A DNA stretch of 64,000 bases from CAWFFV01 sp963814985. GTDB taxonomy: Bacteria; Chloroflexota; Ktedonobacteria; Ktedonobacterales; Ktedonobacteraceae. Positions within the stretch are counted from its first letter, which is position 1, and the number at the start of each line of letters is the position of its first letter. A model generated the notes under the pieces. It was not told the origin of the DNA. It searched no databases and worked only from the letters and a program-made list of their open reading frames with translations. Positions 27,297 through 38,560 of the stretch are shown in pieces. The DNA lies in the NCBI GenBank assembly GCA_963814985.1, contig CAWFFV010000045.1, positions 5,958-69,957 on the forward strand. The letters are read 5' to 3'. Both the position numbers and the translations under genes were made by a program.

Positions 27297-27559
27297 GATG
27301 CGCAAGATTTCAATCGTCGGCAACGCCCCGGCTTTATTAATATATCCATGTCCTACAAGCCAGGCACTCCGACGCTGATTATTCCCATCAGTGCTGCCTC
27401 AACTCTTCGGGGTAGTGGGTTAGATGGGAAGGATGGTCTGGCAAAATGAAAGCGTCATTGAACGCTTCAGAAGAAGAGATCATCATGGGAACAATCATCG
27501 ACCATCCTTCCCATCTAACCCACTACCGACCCACTCTTTATTTGCTCAATCGCTCACTG
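27297..27559. other. Convergent intergenic region with a long inverted repeat
   Basis: Lies between the rightward ubiquitin-like operon and the leftward helicase gene. Its only clear content is the hairpin element at 27411-27527, which may also serve as a two-way terminator. Confidence 0.5.
27411..27527. repeat. 117 bp element with perfect 28 bp inverted repeats
   Basis: The arm GGTAGTGGGTTAGATGGGAA-GGATGGTC (27411-27438) returns as an exact reverse complement at 27500-27527. The 61-base interior holds a smaller stem AAGCGT-cattga-ACGCTT. The interior GAAAGCGTCATTGA is nearly the reverse complement of the core of the 8.4 kb array (TCATTGACGCTTTC). No T tract follows either arm. It fits a miniature inverted-repeat element or a very strong hairpin between convergent genes. 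Confidence 0.65.
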
Positions 27560-30116
27560 TTACACCAACACATGCTTCTTCTGGCATGCCAGTTCCATCA
27601 TCTGGGGAAGCAGATGAGATGATGGCTCATGCTGGATGTAGTCCATGTTGGCAATAATCAGCAATTTATGCCTGGCACGCGTGACTGCGACATTGAGCAG
27701 ATGCATCGCTTCAGATTCCCAGCCACCTCGAAGAAACGGAGCTATCGCAACACCTGGAGATTCTGTCGTGTCGAAAATCAGTGCATCGAACTCCAATCCT
27801 TGAAAGGCATGAACTGTCCCTACCCTGCAATATTCACCTAAATCTGTCCCTCTTGATCCTTTCCGCGAATCAGATCTCGCTGCGCAGCGTATGGCGTCAC
27901 AATGCCAATGCACTCAGCATGTTTGTTGGGGAAATCGGTAAGCACCTGCTTCGCCAGTTTGATCGCAACCTCAGCATGATATTCATTCAAACGGGACCGA
28001 CCACTTTCTGGCTTTTGTGCCCGCGCCCGCTTAGAGCTACCAGTATCGTAGAGCACAACGGCATGTTCGGGTTCCGGTCCAAATTTAGGTCTGGCCGCCT
28101 TCGGGTTGCGATCCTTGAGGAGTCCTCTATAGACTGGTCCACGCACCAGATCACAGATGTCTGAATGCATGCGACCCTGATACGGCAAAAGCACACTATG
28201 GTGTGATCCCTGTTCAGCCTGATCGAGTGTATAGCCACCATGTGTAAACACATCACGGCCAAGCCAGTGTTTGACGAGATTATCCTTGAACTTGCAGACG
28301 GGTGCAAGCTGAAGCGGATCGCCGACGACAATCACATGTGACCTTGCTCGATTGGCAGCCACGAGTACCGCAGGAGGTGGGGCCATCGATCCCTCATCGA
28401 CGATCACGACATCCCATTCCTGATTGAGCAAGACCGGATTCACATAAAAGCTCGTGAGTGTCGTACCGACGATCTGCGCTGACTCCACAACCTTGCGTGC
28501 AGCCTCACGCTTGGCGTCAACCACTTGCTGATCAAGGTGTGCCAGTGTGTCTTCGATCAAACCAACTTCCCGCCTTCTCTTCTCAATCGCCTGCTTCAGT
28601 TCGACTATCCGAGAATTGCCCATCAGCAGTTCACTATCGAGATCAGCCAGTTCTTTGAGAAATACGGCTTTCTCTCGCTCATCGTTCGCTATCCGTGCAT
28701 CACGCTGCTCAGTCCAGTAGGTGATTGCAAATTCCAGCTCCTTGTGCCGTTGCTCTTCCTGTTCATAGGCATGTTTGGCCTCGGTCAGGCTCTGTTGAAT
28801 TGAAGCTATTTGCTCAGCAAGTACATTCAGCGGCTCTGTGAGCACCTGAAGCCTGGCATCCAGATCCTTTTCCCATTCTCTCTCAAAGAGCTGGGCCGGG
28901 AAGCGATAACACTCTTATATTTACGCAACCGTTCCAATTTCTTGCATTCGGCCTGGTACGGTTTTAACTGACGCTGATAGTCCCGTTGCAACAGTTGAAG
29001 TCTGGTAGCACCCGCCCGCCAGCTTGCCAATGCCTGGCTCATACATTGTTTTACTTGCTCGCCCTTTTCCAACAGCGGAATTAATTGTTCCATCATTGGA
29101 GCCAGACGGCGGTGCTCATCGACCTCCAGTGTTTCCAGGTCAGTGACAACCCGATTGCGTTGCTGCGAAAGAGTTACTTTCCGTTGCTGCCATGCTCTCT
29201 CTCGCTCAGGCAACTCCTCTTGATCCTTAGCAATCTGGTCAAGCACTTCCTCATGCCGATGCTCCAGGCGTGCGATTTCTTCACACGGGTGTTGAATGTA
29301 GTCAGCGACGATCAATGGCATCGTCACATTGCGGTAAGGATCAGTCTCCAGTTCAGCCAGATGAGGATCGCCGTAACGAACAACGCACTGGTCATCCAGC
29401 CAATGTTCCAGACCATGCTTGCGCATGAAGCCCGTCAAACGAATGATCGCATTATCAATCGCGATGTTCGTGTGCGAGGTAATCAACACACGGCTCTTAT
29501 AGAGCAAGGCATGGAGCATTGCGATAGCTGCCAGCACATCAGTCTTGCCAGTGCCTGGAGGTCCAAGGATCATGAGTAGTTCACTCCCTAGCGCTCGCTG
29601 GATCGCCAGGCGCTGTGCGTTATCCGGAGTGAAGACATCGGCAATCGTTTCGACCAGATGAGGTGCAGCAACCACATCTGGGCAATCCAGGTATCCAAAG
29701 AGCTTGAGTCCGAGCTGGGCAGAGGAAGCCAGAGAATTGAGCGCATCTTTCATCTTGCGCAGAAGAAATGCGCGATCTACGGCAAGCTGCGCAGATGCAA
29801 GTGTCCTTTCTGGCAAACGCTGGACAACCGTGATCGTAACCGTCAGATCCTTCGTACAAGAAAGCTCGACAGGCAGCGGGTGAACAAAATCTGAACTGCT
29901 CAACTGCAAGTCCGTACCATCAGGCAGTTCCCATGAGGACTCTTCGACAAGCGAGAAGGCATAACGATAGCAACGATGCTGTTCGTAGACCAACTGCCCA
30001 TCGGCGATGGCATATCGCTTGCTCCCCCGAGAGAGGGCAATCGCTTTCTCCAGTGCTGCCTCGATACCCGGACGAGGATCATAGCATGATTGAAATGACT
30101 TTGATATCCCAGTCAT
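27560..30116 (-). pseudogene. Superfamily 1 (Upf1/DNA2-like) helicase, frameshifted
   Basis: Start at ATG 30116 after GAAGGAA. The N-terminal third is a beta-rich domain followed by Walker A ELLMILGPPGTGKTDVLAAI. A coiled-coil insertion follows (about 29300-28650). Then motif II EWDVVIVDEGSMAPPPAVLV, motif III VIVVGDPLQLAPVCKF, motif IV IGIVTPYAAQRDLI, motif V VGTVHAFQGLEFDALIFDTT and motif VI LLNVAVTRARHKLLIIANM. The frame shifts near 28880 and again near 27845, where one extra T in a T3 run would restore it. The full protein would be about 850 residues. Helicases of this type occur in many defence islands. It converges on the ubiquitin-like operon. Confidence 0.8.
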
Positions 30117-30466
30117 AAGGAGATTCCTTCTCAAGAGGCGGATATTGGGAGCAATACCCATCATAAAGTAACAACAGGAAACCCAACACACCGAAGAAGT
30201 GTATTCAGTTCGTTGGGTTTCAATACGACAATATCAGGGAAAGTTTGGCGCGGGACTCACCCAAGCGTTGCGCGACCGGAATAACGGATGTGAAGGCTCT
30301 TGTGAAGTGCTCTCACGGTTTCTGTAGCGCTGTTTACAGGCACATCTCGCGTCACATAAGTTTTTCTTCACTCACACGGCTCTACATGCTGCTCTGTACC
30401 ACACTCAGGTTGGTCCTGCGCAAAGCGTTCCCTAAAATCGCATATAAGGATGCCATTACATCGAAT

Positions 30467-31369
30467 CTAGCGAATGTAGTGATGTAGTATTACCTCAATA
30501 CGATTGTGTCCGAGAGCCAGTGTCACCTGTTTAGCTGCATTACGATCATAATCTTTGCGCTTAAGTCGTCCTTCCACTGGTGGCAAATCGCGACCAGATG
30601 CGTGATAGAGGTAAAGTGCCTGAGCAAATTCCCGACGATAACTATGCACATCGAGATGTTTGGGAATACGCGGAAAGACGATATCATCGTCGGCGAGGCT
30701 CTCTTTCGCTGTGAGCACAGCCTGTTCATGCCCGGCCAGCACCGGCACTGTTCGCATTTTGCCACCTTTCCCATTCCAAACTTTCACCACTGTTTGACTG
30801 TAATACAAAGACCCTGAATCTGGCTCGTGTTCAAGGATATCGCCTGCACGTAACATTTTGAGTTCATCGCGACGCAGGCCCGTCGCCTTGAGAAAGTTTA
30901 TCAGCTTCGGCCAATTCTCTGGATTGAAATGCCTATCATGTGCTTTCTCCCCTCGTGATCGGGTGATGGCTGATCTGGCGCGTTTAGGAAGCTGGATCTC
31001 CTCCATCAGCGTGCGGTCGCCGAAAACCATGCGTAGCGCGGCACGAATCACTCGCAGGGTATAGGGACTCTTCCCTTCATCCAGCCTGGCCTGGAGAAAT
31101 TCAGCCGAGAGGTCGCGAATACGCTCATCAAGATCCTCGATCCGCTTGATCCCATAGGTATCTCGGACCCAGTTCACGAAGTTGAGCGCATGTTCCTGAT
31201 AGACTGATCTGGTCTTATAGGAGTGGATCTTGCCTGTCGTAAATGCCCAGGTACTCTGATGCGCCGTATGTGCAATCTCTTTGGCTCTGCCGCGACTCTG
31301 GTCCAGCGCCATACAGGCATCCAGCCGATCCATTACCTCTTTGATAAGGCTTTTGCGATGTGTTGCCAA
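30467..31369 (-). CDS. Tyrosine recombinase/integrase
   Basis: 300 residues from a TTG start. N-terminal SAM-like domain (YKTRSVYQEHALNFVNWVRD); catalytic domain with Arg in LKATGLRRDELKMLRAGDIL, Lys in VKVWNGKGGKMRTVPVLAGH, His in RIPKHLDVHSYRREFAQALY, His/Asn in VTLALGHNRIEVILHHYIR, where the tyrosine lies five residues before the end. All key residues are present, so it may be active. A decayed 5' part of a second, related recombinase lies at 36.2 kb in the same orientation. Confidence 0.82.
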   Translation of the reverse strand: MATHRKSLIKEVMDRLDACMALDQSRGRAKEIAHTAHQSTWAFTTGKIHSYKTRSVYQEHALNFVNWVRDTYGIKRIEDLDERIRDLSAEFLQARLDEGKSPYTLRVIRAALRMVFGDRTLMEEIQLPKRARSAITRSRGEKAHDRHFNPENWPKLINFLKATGLRRDELKMLRAGDILEHEPDSGSLYYSQTVVKVWNGKGGKMRTVPVLAGHEQAVLTAKESLADDDIVFPRIPKHLDVHSYRREFAQALYLYHASGRDLPPVEGRLKRKDYDRNAAKQVTLALGHNRIEVILHHYIR

Positions 31370-31745
31370 TGTGCGTCTCCCCTTTCCGTAAGGTGTTCAT
31401 TGTCGATTCTCTGTACTCCGAAGACAACAGTTATGGTTCAGTCCTTGCGTCATGCAGCGTTGGCAGAACCAACGTGGCGCATACACGGCCATACGCTCCT
31501 CACCTTTTTTGTCTTTATCTTCCTAGGAGAAACTCGCAAGCTCGTAGCTTCACAGAAAGGACTTGAAAGGTGTATCTGACCTTTTGTGTATGCATCACGT
31601 GCTCAGACGCATATGCATTTTCTGTCACTCCAAGTCTACCCAACGGAGACGGGTTGGAACCTGACAACGACCGGGAAGGAAAACTGAAAAAGGGTCATCT
31701 GACATGGTCTCCGGCGGATTGGCGGGCAGATGAAAAGACATGAGA
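31300..31745 (-). repeat. Repeat copy A: recombinase 5' end and upstream region
   Basis: Covers codons for about the first 25 residues of the recombinase and about 375 bases upstream. It matches the region 36200-37210, for example caacagttRtggttcagtcc and the shared cgaccgggaaggaaaactga (31658-31677, one mismatch in copy B). Inside, on the plus strand, a frame without start reads VTPSLPNGDGLEPDNDREGK and ends SPADWRADEKT, a decayed protein tail that also occurs in copy B. Confidence 0.6.
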
Positions 31746-32259
31746 GCTGTTTATAGCAAATAAGACATTGAAGAAGAACAAAGAGAAGAGCTGAAGATCA
31801 GACATAATAAGATGTGCTATAATTTGTGTACCTTACCTCAAGAAGCAGGAGTACTGGACATCTCTTGTCAAGAGATAGACAGACAATATTGCGTCTCATA
31901 CCATAATAATGCAAAAGGAACACTCATGCAGACATGCTCCAGAGGTTTTTTCTGAGCTAGCACAAAGCTGGATTGATTGGGCAATCTATTCAAGCTCTGG
32001 AGTAGATGATCAATTGGTACCAATCGAGCGAGAAGAAGCGCGGTGGAATTGTCCGTGGCCCCTATCGGGAAGATGAACGAGACTCCATTATGCGCCTAGT
32101 TGGGCATGTGGTAATGATAAGTATCGAGACAATGAAGGCAGGAGCTGGCTACGCAAGGTGACACAGGAAGAGGGGTCGGATGAGATGGGAGAGGGATCTC
32201 GTGCTTCGTGACCAGCGGATGAATAGCCAACAGGATGTGATAGCAGAGAAAGTATTGCG
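31746..32259. other. Intergenic region before the TIR gene
   Basis: Contains a 55-codon open frame from 31909 (MQKEHSCRHAPEVFSELAQS) without a ribosome site, and a short palindrome ATCTCTTGTCAAGAGAT near 31860. Promoters for the TIR gene should lie here. Nothing else could be supported. Confidence 0.35.
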
Positions 32260-35200
32260 ATGACAGCATCACAGAGGAAGCCACTTCAACTCTTCTACTC
32301 CTATGCTCAGCAGGATAAATCATGGCGAAAGAAGCTGGAAACGCACTTGAGTCTCCTGAGACGGCAGGGCCTCATTGCTGAGTGGCATCAACAGAAGATT
32401 CTCGCCGGTTCGCAACGAATGCAAGAGATAGATCAGCATCTCACAGCTGCTGATCTCATCCTTCTGCTCATTAGCCCAGACTTTATCGCCTCAGACTACT
32501 GTTACAGTGTCGAGATGGCACGAGCAATGGAGCGACACCAATCAGGAGAAGCACATGTGATCCCAATTCTGTTGCGTCCTGCGGATTGGCAACAAACTCC
32601 CTTCGGGCAAATCCAAGTCCTTCCAAAAAATACCAAGCCTCTGTCTCGCTGGTCAGATCGTGATGAAGCATTGTTAGATGTTGTCAATGAGATCAGGAAT
32701 GTGATCAAGGAACTCGCCCCTGCTCCTTCTGTGACACACCCATCATCTGTGGGCACCAGCCCAACAGGCCAGAAATCTCCCGAACGTGCTCGCCATGCTG
32801 AGCAGCCCACCAGTTATATTCCCTTTCCGCGTAACCCTTTGTTCCAACCTCGTCCAGGTGAGTTTGAGCGCCTGGAAACCCTGCTGTTTGGCTCTGGAAC
32901 TGTACAACAACCTGCTCGTCTCGGCCTGGTCGGAGTGACCGGCATGGGTGGTGTCGGCAAAACACAACTGGCTGTAGAACTGGCCTATCGCTGTCTGGAT
33001 CAGCAACGCTTCCCTGGTGGAATCTTCTGGATGCCTGCTACCGGAACCACCGTGTTCGAGTGGCACCGACCATTAGCAGATTTGGCCTTCCAGACAGGAT
33101 ATCTGCCCCCTGACGATGATATCTCCAGTCCCGAAAATGAAGCGCGACGGGCCAGGCATCTCTGTCGCTATCTTGCCAATCACGCTGATGCCCTCTTGAT
33201 CCTCGATAACGTCGAAGATCCCTCCCTGGTGACCTCACTGCTTCCAGCTCTCGCTGGCAGTGAGATGCGATGTGCTCTTCTCTATACCTCACGCAATACA
33301 CTTGCACCACCTGGAGTTACGGCCTATCCCGTTGAACAGTTGCCAGAAGAGGCGGCGCTACGCTTGCTGTTGGAAACCACCAGACCTTCGCTTCTCCAAG
33401 AAACGCTGTCGGGAAGTCAGGATGCTGAGGCCAGATGCGGCTCGTGTCATCTGCCAACGGGTGGGATATTTGCCTCTGGCTCTGGTTCATCTGCGTGGAC
33501 TGTTGGCACGGGATCGGCAGGTAACTCTTGTACGCCTCATGGAGGGACTCCAGCAACGTGGGGCCTTGAATCTTGCCAAAACACGGCAGGGGGATGCGGC
33601 TCCGCTCTTTGAAACCTTTCGCTGGAGTTGGGAGAAGGTACAGGATGAGGAAGCACAGCGTCTCTTCAAGCTGGCCTCGTATTTTCCAGAGGCAACCCCT
33701 ATTCCTCTCTGGTTACTAGGGCTTGCCGCTGGCTGGGGGAACACGGTGACATCCTGGAGCCACTGGGAGAGGCCCGTATACACTTGCAGGAGTTGAGTTT
33801 GCTGGAAGAGCTGTCAGGGGAGCAGGTACGACTCCATCCTCTGGTGCGTGAGTTTGGGCAACGATTGGTGACTGAGGATGGAGAGAGGGGAACAGCACTA
33901 TTGCAAGAGGCTGGAGAGCGATTGGTCGCCGAATGCACTAATCTGAAACGGTTAGAACAGCGTGCGTTGCGTCTTGGCTACTGGCAGTGCCTGGAACAAG
34001 TCCGTGCTATCAGAGAGTATGTGACATTGCTGAACAGACCTGGTCAAGCGGAGCAGATTGGCAGAATCGAGCGCTGGTTGGATCGGGAAAGTTACCTGCT
34101 CGGCGATGAGCAATGGTGGCCAGAAAGGTTGCCTGGCTTATTCCATCAACAAATCATCAATTGCTCCGTGGAAGAAGAGTACCCATTACCTGCAAGTAAA
34201 GCTTCCTCTGTGCCCTGGCTCCAACAGATAGGATCAGTAAAGAAAGGGAACTTTTTCCTCCTACAGAGTATTTGCTGGACATGCCAACTTTGTCAATAAT
34301 GTAACCTTCTCGCCCAATGGACGCTTTATTCTTACAGGCTCCGACGACTGTACTGCTCGACTTTGGGAAACCAGTACAGGCCGATTACTCTACACGTTGG
34401 TAGGCCACACAGCCCCTATAAGATGCATAGCTTTCTCGTCTAATGGATGCTTTATTCTTACAGGCTCCGACGACTGTACTGCTCGACTTTGGAAAACCAG
34501 TACAGGCCAGTTACTCCACACATTGGTGGGTCATGCAGCTTCTATAAGATGCGTAGCCTTCTCATGTGACGGTCTCCTCATTCTTACCGGCTCCGATGAT
34601 GGGGATGTGCGACGTTGGGAGACCAATACTGGTCAATTATCTCAACAGGAGCATTGGACTGACGGAAATACTGTGATCTTCTCACCTGATGGCCTCCTTA
34701 TCCTTACTCACTCTAACGACAATGGTATTCAGCTTTGGGAGACCAATAGTGGTCAACTCATGCAAACGCTGGCAGGCTATACGAGTGAGATAAGATGTAT
34801 AGCTCTCTCACCGGATGGGCACCTTTTCCTCACAGGGTCTCGTGACCAGAGTGTCAGACTTTGGGAAACGAGCAGTGGACAAGAACTTCACAGGAGATGG
34901 GAGCACTGGAGCGATGTGATAAGTGTATGTTTCTCGCCAGATGGGCACTTTTTTCTTACCGGCTCCGCTGATTGGACCGCCCTGCTCTACGAGACAAGCG
35001 GCGGTCGGCTCCTAGAAACTTTGCAGGGCCATACAGGGAGAGTAAGAAGCGTGACCTTCTCACCAAATAGCCGTTTGCTTCTTACTGGTGCTGAAGATCG
35101 TACAGCTCGACTTTGGGAAGTCGATGGAAGCCACTCGCTTAGCAGAGCAGAGAGTCAGACTGGAGAAGGCCATACTGGCTGGGTAAGAAACATTACCTTC

Positions 35201-36067
35201 TCACCAGATGGAAGGCAACTCCTCACCGGTTCCGATGACGCAAATGCCAGACTCTGGGATGTTCGCAGCAATCGACTACGCCGAACTTTTAAGGGTCACA
35301 TGAGTAGAGTATGGAGTACAGGCTTCTCACCGGATAGACGCTTGATCCTCACTGGCTCCGATGATTGGACCGCTAAGCTCTGGGAAACTAGCACTGGTCG
35401 GCTGTTGCGAACACTCATAGGTCACATGGGTGGAGTGAGAAGCGTAGCTTTCTCACCGGATGGACGATTGATCCTTACTGGCTCCGATGATTGGACCGCT
35501 CAACTCTGGGAAACTAGCACTGGCCGACCGCTACAAACACTCAAGAGCCATACAGATGGAGTGAGAAGTGTAGCCTTCTCACCGAATGGACGCTTAATCC
35601 TCACTGGCTCCGCAGATCGTACAGTTAAACTCTGGGAAGCCAGCACCGGTCGGCTGCTACAAACGCTCATGGGTCATACAAACGGGGTGAGCCACAGTAC
35701 TTTTTCTCCTGATGGGAAGCTTTTTCTTACTGCTTCTAGGGACGGAACAGCCCGCTTATGGGAGTCAAGTAGTGGAAACCTAATTCACGTTCTAGAAGGA
35801 CACATCCAGTGGGTAAACGGTGAGGATTGGTTCAGCAATGTTACCTTCTCACCAGACGGTCGCCTAATAGTCGTCTGTGATGGTCGCGGCTGGGTTTTCT
35901 TCTGGAAGATACACCCTCTCTCTGAGGTCCGCTTGATAGGGTTATATATAGCATATGAAATTGGAGCTATACACTGGCAGAAAACTTCACATGTAATACT
36001 AGCAGATATAGGAGGAATAGCGGGTCTTCTTCATTTCTATCATCTCCAACTTCATGGGATGCAGTAG
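32260..36067 (+). pseudogene. TIR-NB-ARC-WD40 (NLR-like) protein, frameshifted
   Basis: An about 1270-residue protein read in several frames. Residues 1-150 are a TIR domain (LQLFYSYAQQDKSWRKKLET, LLLISPDFIASDYCYSVEMA with the likely catalytic Glu). Then NB-ARC with Walker A GVTGMGGVGKTQLAVELAYR, Walker B ADALLILDNVED and a winged-helix part (RLFKLASYFPEATPIPLWLL, LHPLVREFGQRLV). The C-terminus has 13 WD40 repeats from about 34271 (TFSPDGRLILTGSDDWTAQL). Shifts lie near 33425, at a G5 run 33735-33739 and at a T run near 34253. Bacterial TIR domains degrade NAD+ or make signalling nucleotides, and NLR-like proteins detect phage. Tandem repeats at DNA level suggest recent repeat duplication. 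Confidence 0.8.
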
Positions 36068-37465
36068 TCAGTTGAGCAGCTAGAGGGAACAATATCACCC
36101 CCTTCATCTACACCCAGACCAGTTTCTCCTCTGAAAGTTGCTACTTGTACATCGGATTTTTGTCGTGGCTCTAGATCAGCTCATCTGATGCCCCTTACAT
36201 GCAACCTCTTTGACTTTGTCACGACTCTGCCCTTGTGCCATACAGACATTCAAGCAGTTCAGCGCCTCCTTCATAAGTCTTTTGTAATATTTTGTCAGTT
36301 TTATCCCTTATTTTATAGATAATACCCTTAAATGCCCTTTCAATGCACTCCGGAGACAACAGTTGTGGTTCAGTCCTTGCGTGATGCAACGTTGGGGTAG
36401 TTCCAACGTGGCGCATACGAGGCCACACTTTCCTGACCTTTTTTTGTCTTCTTTCAGTTTGAGACTGTTTAGAACTCCACGCTCTCGCGTATATTTCTAA
36501 CTGCCTGAGCCTGTATCTCTATGGCTATAAGACAAACGAGGAGAGGCAACCAACCTACAAGGGGACACATTCCGAGAAGGCACAATAGGGATGCTCTGTC
36601 ACTGATGTACCTACAAAGCTGAGAGACCAATTCGTCCCAACATCTCAGAAACTGCTGAGTTTTCCAGGCACTCCCAGGTGAAATGCAAACCAATCCGTTC
36701 AGGTGGATCAGACCACGCTCAGAGGTGAGCCACTCCCCTCAGAGAAACAGAAAACTGTTGCTGGTTAGAGGCGAACCCGTTTCAGATCTTGTGGGAATAT
36801 CCGTCGCTGGACAACCCACTTGATCCCTACCGAAGTAGGAAGAGTGCTACGCAATTGTTGCAGCGCCCTCTTGCAACTCCCAGGCGAAACGATACCCGAC
36901 CTTTCCAGGTGAAACTCGCTGGCTCCGCAGATTCACGGAAGGGATTATGAAAGGTGTACCTGACCTTTTGCACTGAACTGTCCCAATACCATGAGCATGG
37001 TTTGTTAGAGTTAGCGATGGTTTCATCTACGACGATACACCACGCCCTTGCGTACCAGCCAAGCTGGGAATGGAATACATAGCGTGCCAGGACGCATATG
37101 TAGCTTATATCACTCCGAGTATACCCAATGGAGACAGGTTAAAACCTGAAAAAGACCGGGAAGGAAAACTGAAAAGTGTCAACTTACACGCTTCTCCAAC
37201 GACCTGGCAAGCAGAAATGACTGTACCTTGCCAAGTCACCTGCCACTTCGCCATAAATCTCCTGATAGCGGCATAGGTATTTCCGAAAGGTAAGAGGACT
37301 GAACTTTTCTTTCAACATGTAACACCAAAAATAAAAAAACTGATAGACACAGATGGCTGTTTCCGCCAAGCAAGGAAGAGTCTGTGAGAGAATACTCCAC
37401 GACAAACTCTTCTTTAAAGAACAAACTATGTGGCGATTACACATGCATCACATTTCTCGCAAGTC
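36068..37465. other. Remnant-rich region after the TIR gene
   Basis: No intact gene. Contains repeat copy B (36200-37210), split by about 500 bases of unrelated sequence. The frame at 37070-37276 encodes a decayed protein tail also seen in copy A. The part 37210-37465 shows nothing. Confidence 0.45.
36200..37210 (-). repeat. Repeat copy B: decayed recombinase 5' end and upstream region
   Basis: On the minus strand, 36290-36215 still reads LMKEALNCLNVCMAQGQSRD, matching the recombinase start LIKEVMDRLDACMALDQSRG. Upstream, 36348-36450 matches copy A at 31417-31520 with a few differences, and 36950-37210 matches 31565-31740 after an insertion. Copies A and B flank the TIR gene as direct repeats. 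Confidence 0.6.
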
Positions 37466-38116
37466 TCACCATCCCATCTGCTCTCTCAGACTGAGAAAGC
37501 GAAAGTTGCCAATGATGATGTGATCATGCATGTCTATTTCGAGCAATTTCCCTGCTTCGACTAGTTGTCTAGTCATCTCTACATCCTCAAGGCTGGCATC
37601 TATCGATCCTGATGGATGGTTGTGAAAAACGATGATCCCTGCGCATTTGCGGGTAATGGCAGGCCGAAACACTTCTGCAATACGTACGACCGAGCTGTTT
37701 AATGTTCCCTGGTAGAGTACCTGGTTAGCAACGACCTGATTTTTGGTATCAAGTACAAGGACCCTGAACTGCTCATGGTTGAGATGGGCCATCTCGGCCA
37801 TCACGACATTCGCAGCGTCTGCAGCACACCTGATCTGGCATTTTTTCTCAGCAGGCTGTGTAGCCAGACGTTTGGCCAGTTCAAGCACGGCTTGCAACTG
37901 CACGGCTTTCGCTGGACTGAAGTGATAATCCTGGCAGAATTCACCCAGATCAGCACGTATAATTCCACCCAGGCCACCACAATCAGCAAGCAATGTTGCA
38001 ACCTGCCTTGAGATATCACTGCTAGTGGAGCCTGTTTGCAGAATAAGCGTGAGGAGTTCCTCATTTGAGAACGTTGAGGAACCGTAGTGCAACAGGCGTT
38101 CGCGTAACTGTTTCAT
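37466..38116 (-). CDS. radC: RadC-family JAB-domain protein
   Basis: 216 residues from the ATG 8 bases after AAGGA. N-terminal helix-hairpin-helix-like part (LLHYGSSTFSNEELLTLILQ), then the RadC JAB domain with EQFRVLVLDTKNQVVANQVL, RPAITRKCAGIIVFHNHPSG and SLEDVEMTRQLVEAGKLLEI, then HDHIIIGNFRFLSLREQMGW. The HNHPSG and S-x2-D residues of the metal site are intact. RadC proteins are common on plasmids and integrative elements; their function is not settled, despite the name. A strong stem-loop precedes the ribosome site. Confidence 0.88.
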   Translation of the reverse strand: MKQLRERLLHYGSSTFSNEELLTLILQTGSTSSDISRQVATLLADCGGLGGIIRADLGEFCQDYHFSPAKAVQLQAVLELAKRLATQPAEKKCQIRCAADAANVVMAEMAHLNHEQFRVLVLDTKNQVVANQVLYQGTLNSSVVRIAEVFRPAITRKCAGIIVFHNHPSGSIDASLEDVEMTRQLVEAGKLLEIDMHDHIIIGNFRFLSLREQMGW

Positions 38117-38141
38117 TGATGTCATCCTTTTTCTCACAAAA

Positions 38142-38184
38142 AAGCAGCCTGGAATGCCACTCAATATGGCATTCCAGGCTGCTT
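38142..38184 (-). terminator. Stem-loop with T6 just upstream of radC
   Basis: A perfect 17 bp stem (AAGCAGCCTGGAATGCC and its complement) with a 9-base loop; on the minus strand it is followed by TTTTTT. It ends only about 20 bases before the radC ribosome site, so it may terminate incoming transcription or act as an attenuator. Confidence 0.75.
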
Positions 38185-38560
38185 GCAGTTTTATCTTGTT
38201 TTCCCTATCAGAGGACACTCTGGACGAGGATTACTTCTCCTGGTTTCTCTGAAGTATCTTTGGAGGTGACTTATACTATGCTTGAAGATGACTCCGTTAT
38301 TTCCCAGAGGCTCACTCACAATCCAGATGAGGATCCCTTCAGGGCAGAGTTTGTCTGTGCTCGATGCAGAAATTTCACCTTCAACCGTGTTTTGCATCCC
38401 CTTTCTGTCAACTCTGTATGATAGAAATATAGAAATGGTATGCTTTACCAACGATGGGAAACATGGTATGATTGAGCGCGGACAGAACAATACTGTGTGC
38501 GCCACATCCAGAGTCGTCAGGCTCTTTTGTTCGGAAAGCAGGTCAATCTCAAGGTGCCTT
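38185..38560. other. Intergenic stretch, no gene supported
   Basis: Open frames cross this region on both strands but have no ribosome sites, and their translations look random. Nothing else is seen apart from the terminator at its left edge. Confidence 0.35.

Noticed and set aside
36469..36693. 74-codon minus-strand frame with hydrophobic stretch
   Set aside because: Lies in the insertion within repeat copy B, without ribosome site; hydrophobicity alone is not enough.
37070..37276. 68-codon frame with PSIPNGDRLKPEKDREGK
   Set aside because: Matches a start-less tail in repeat copy A; treated as a decayed remnant inside the repeat rather than as a gene.
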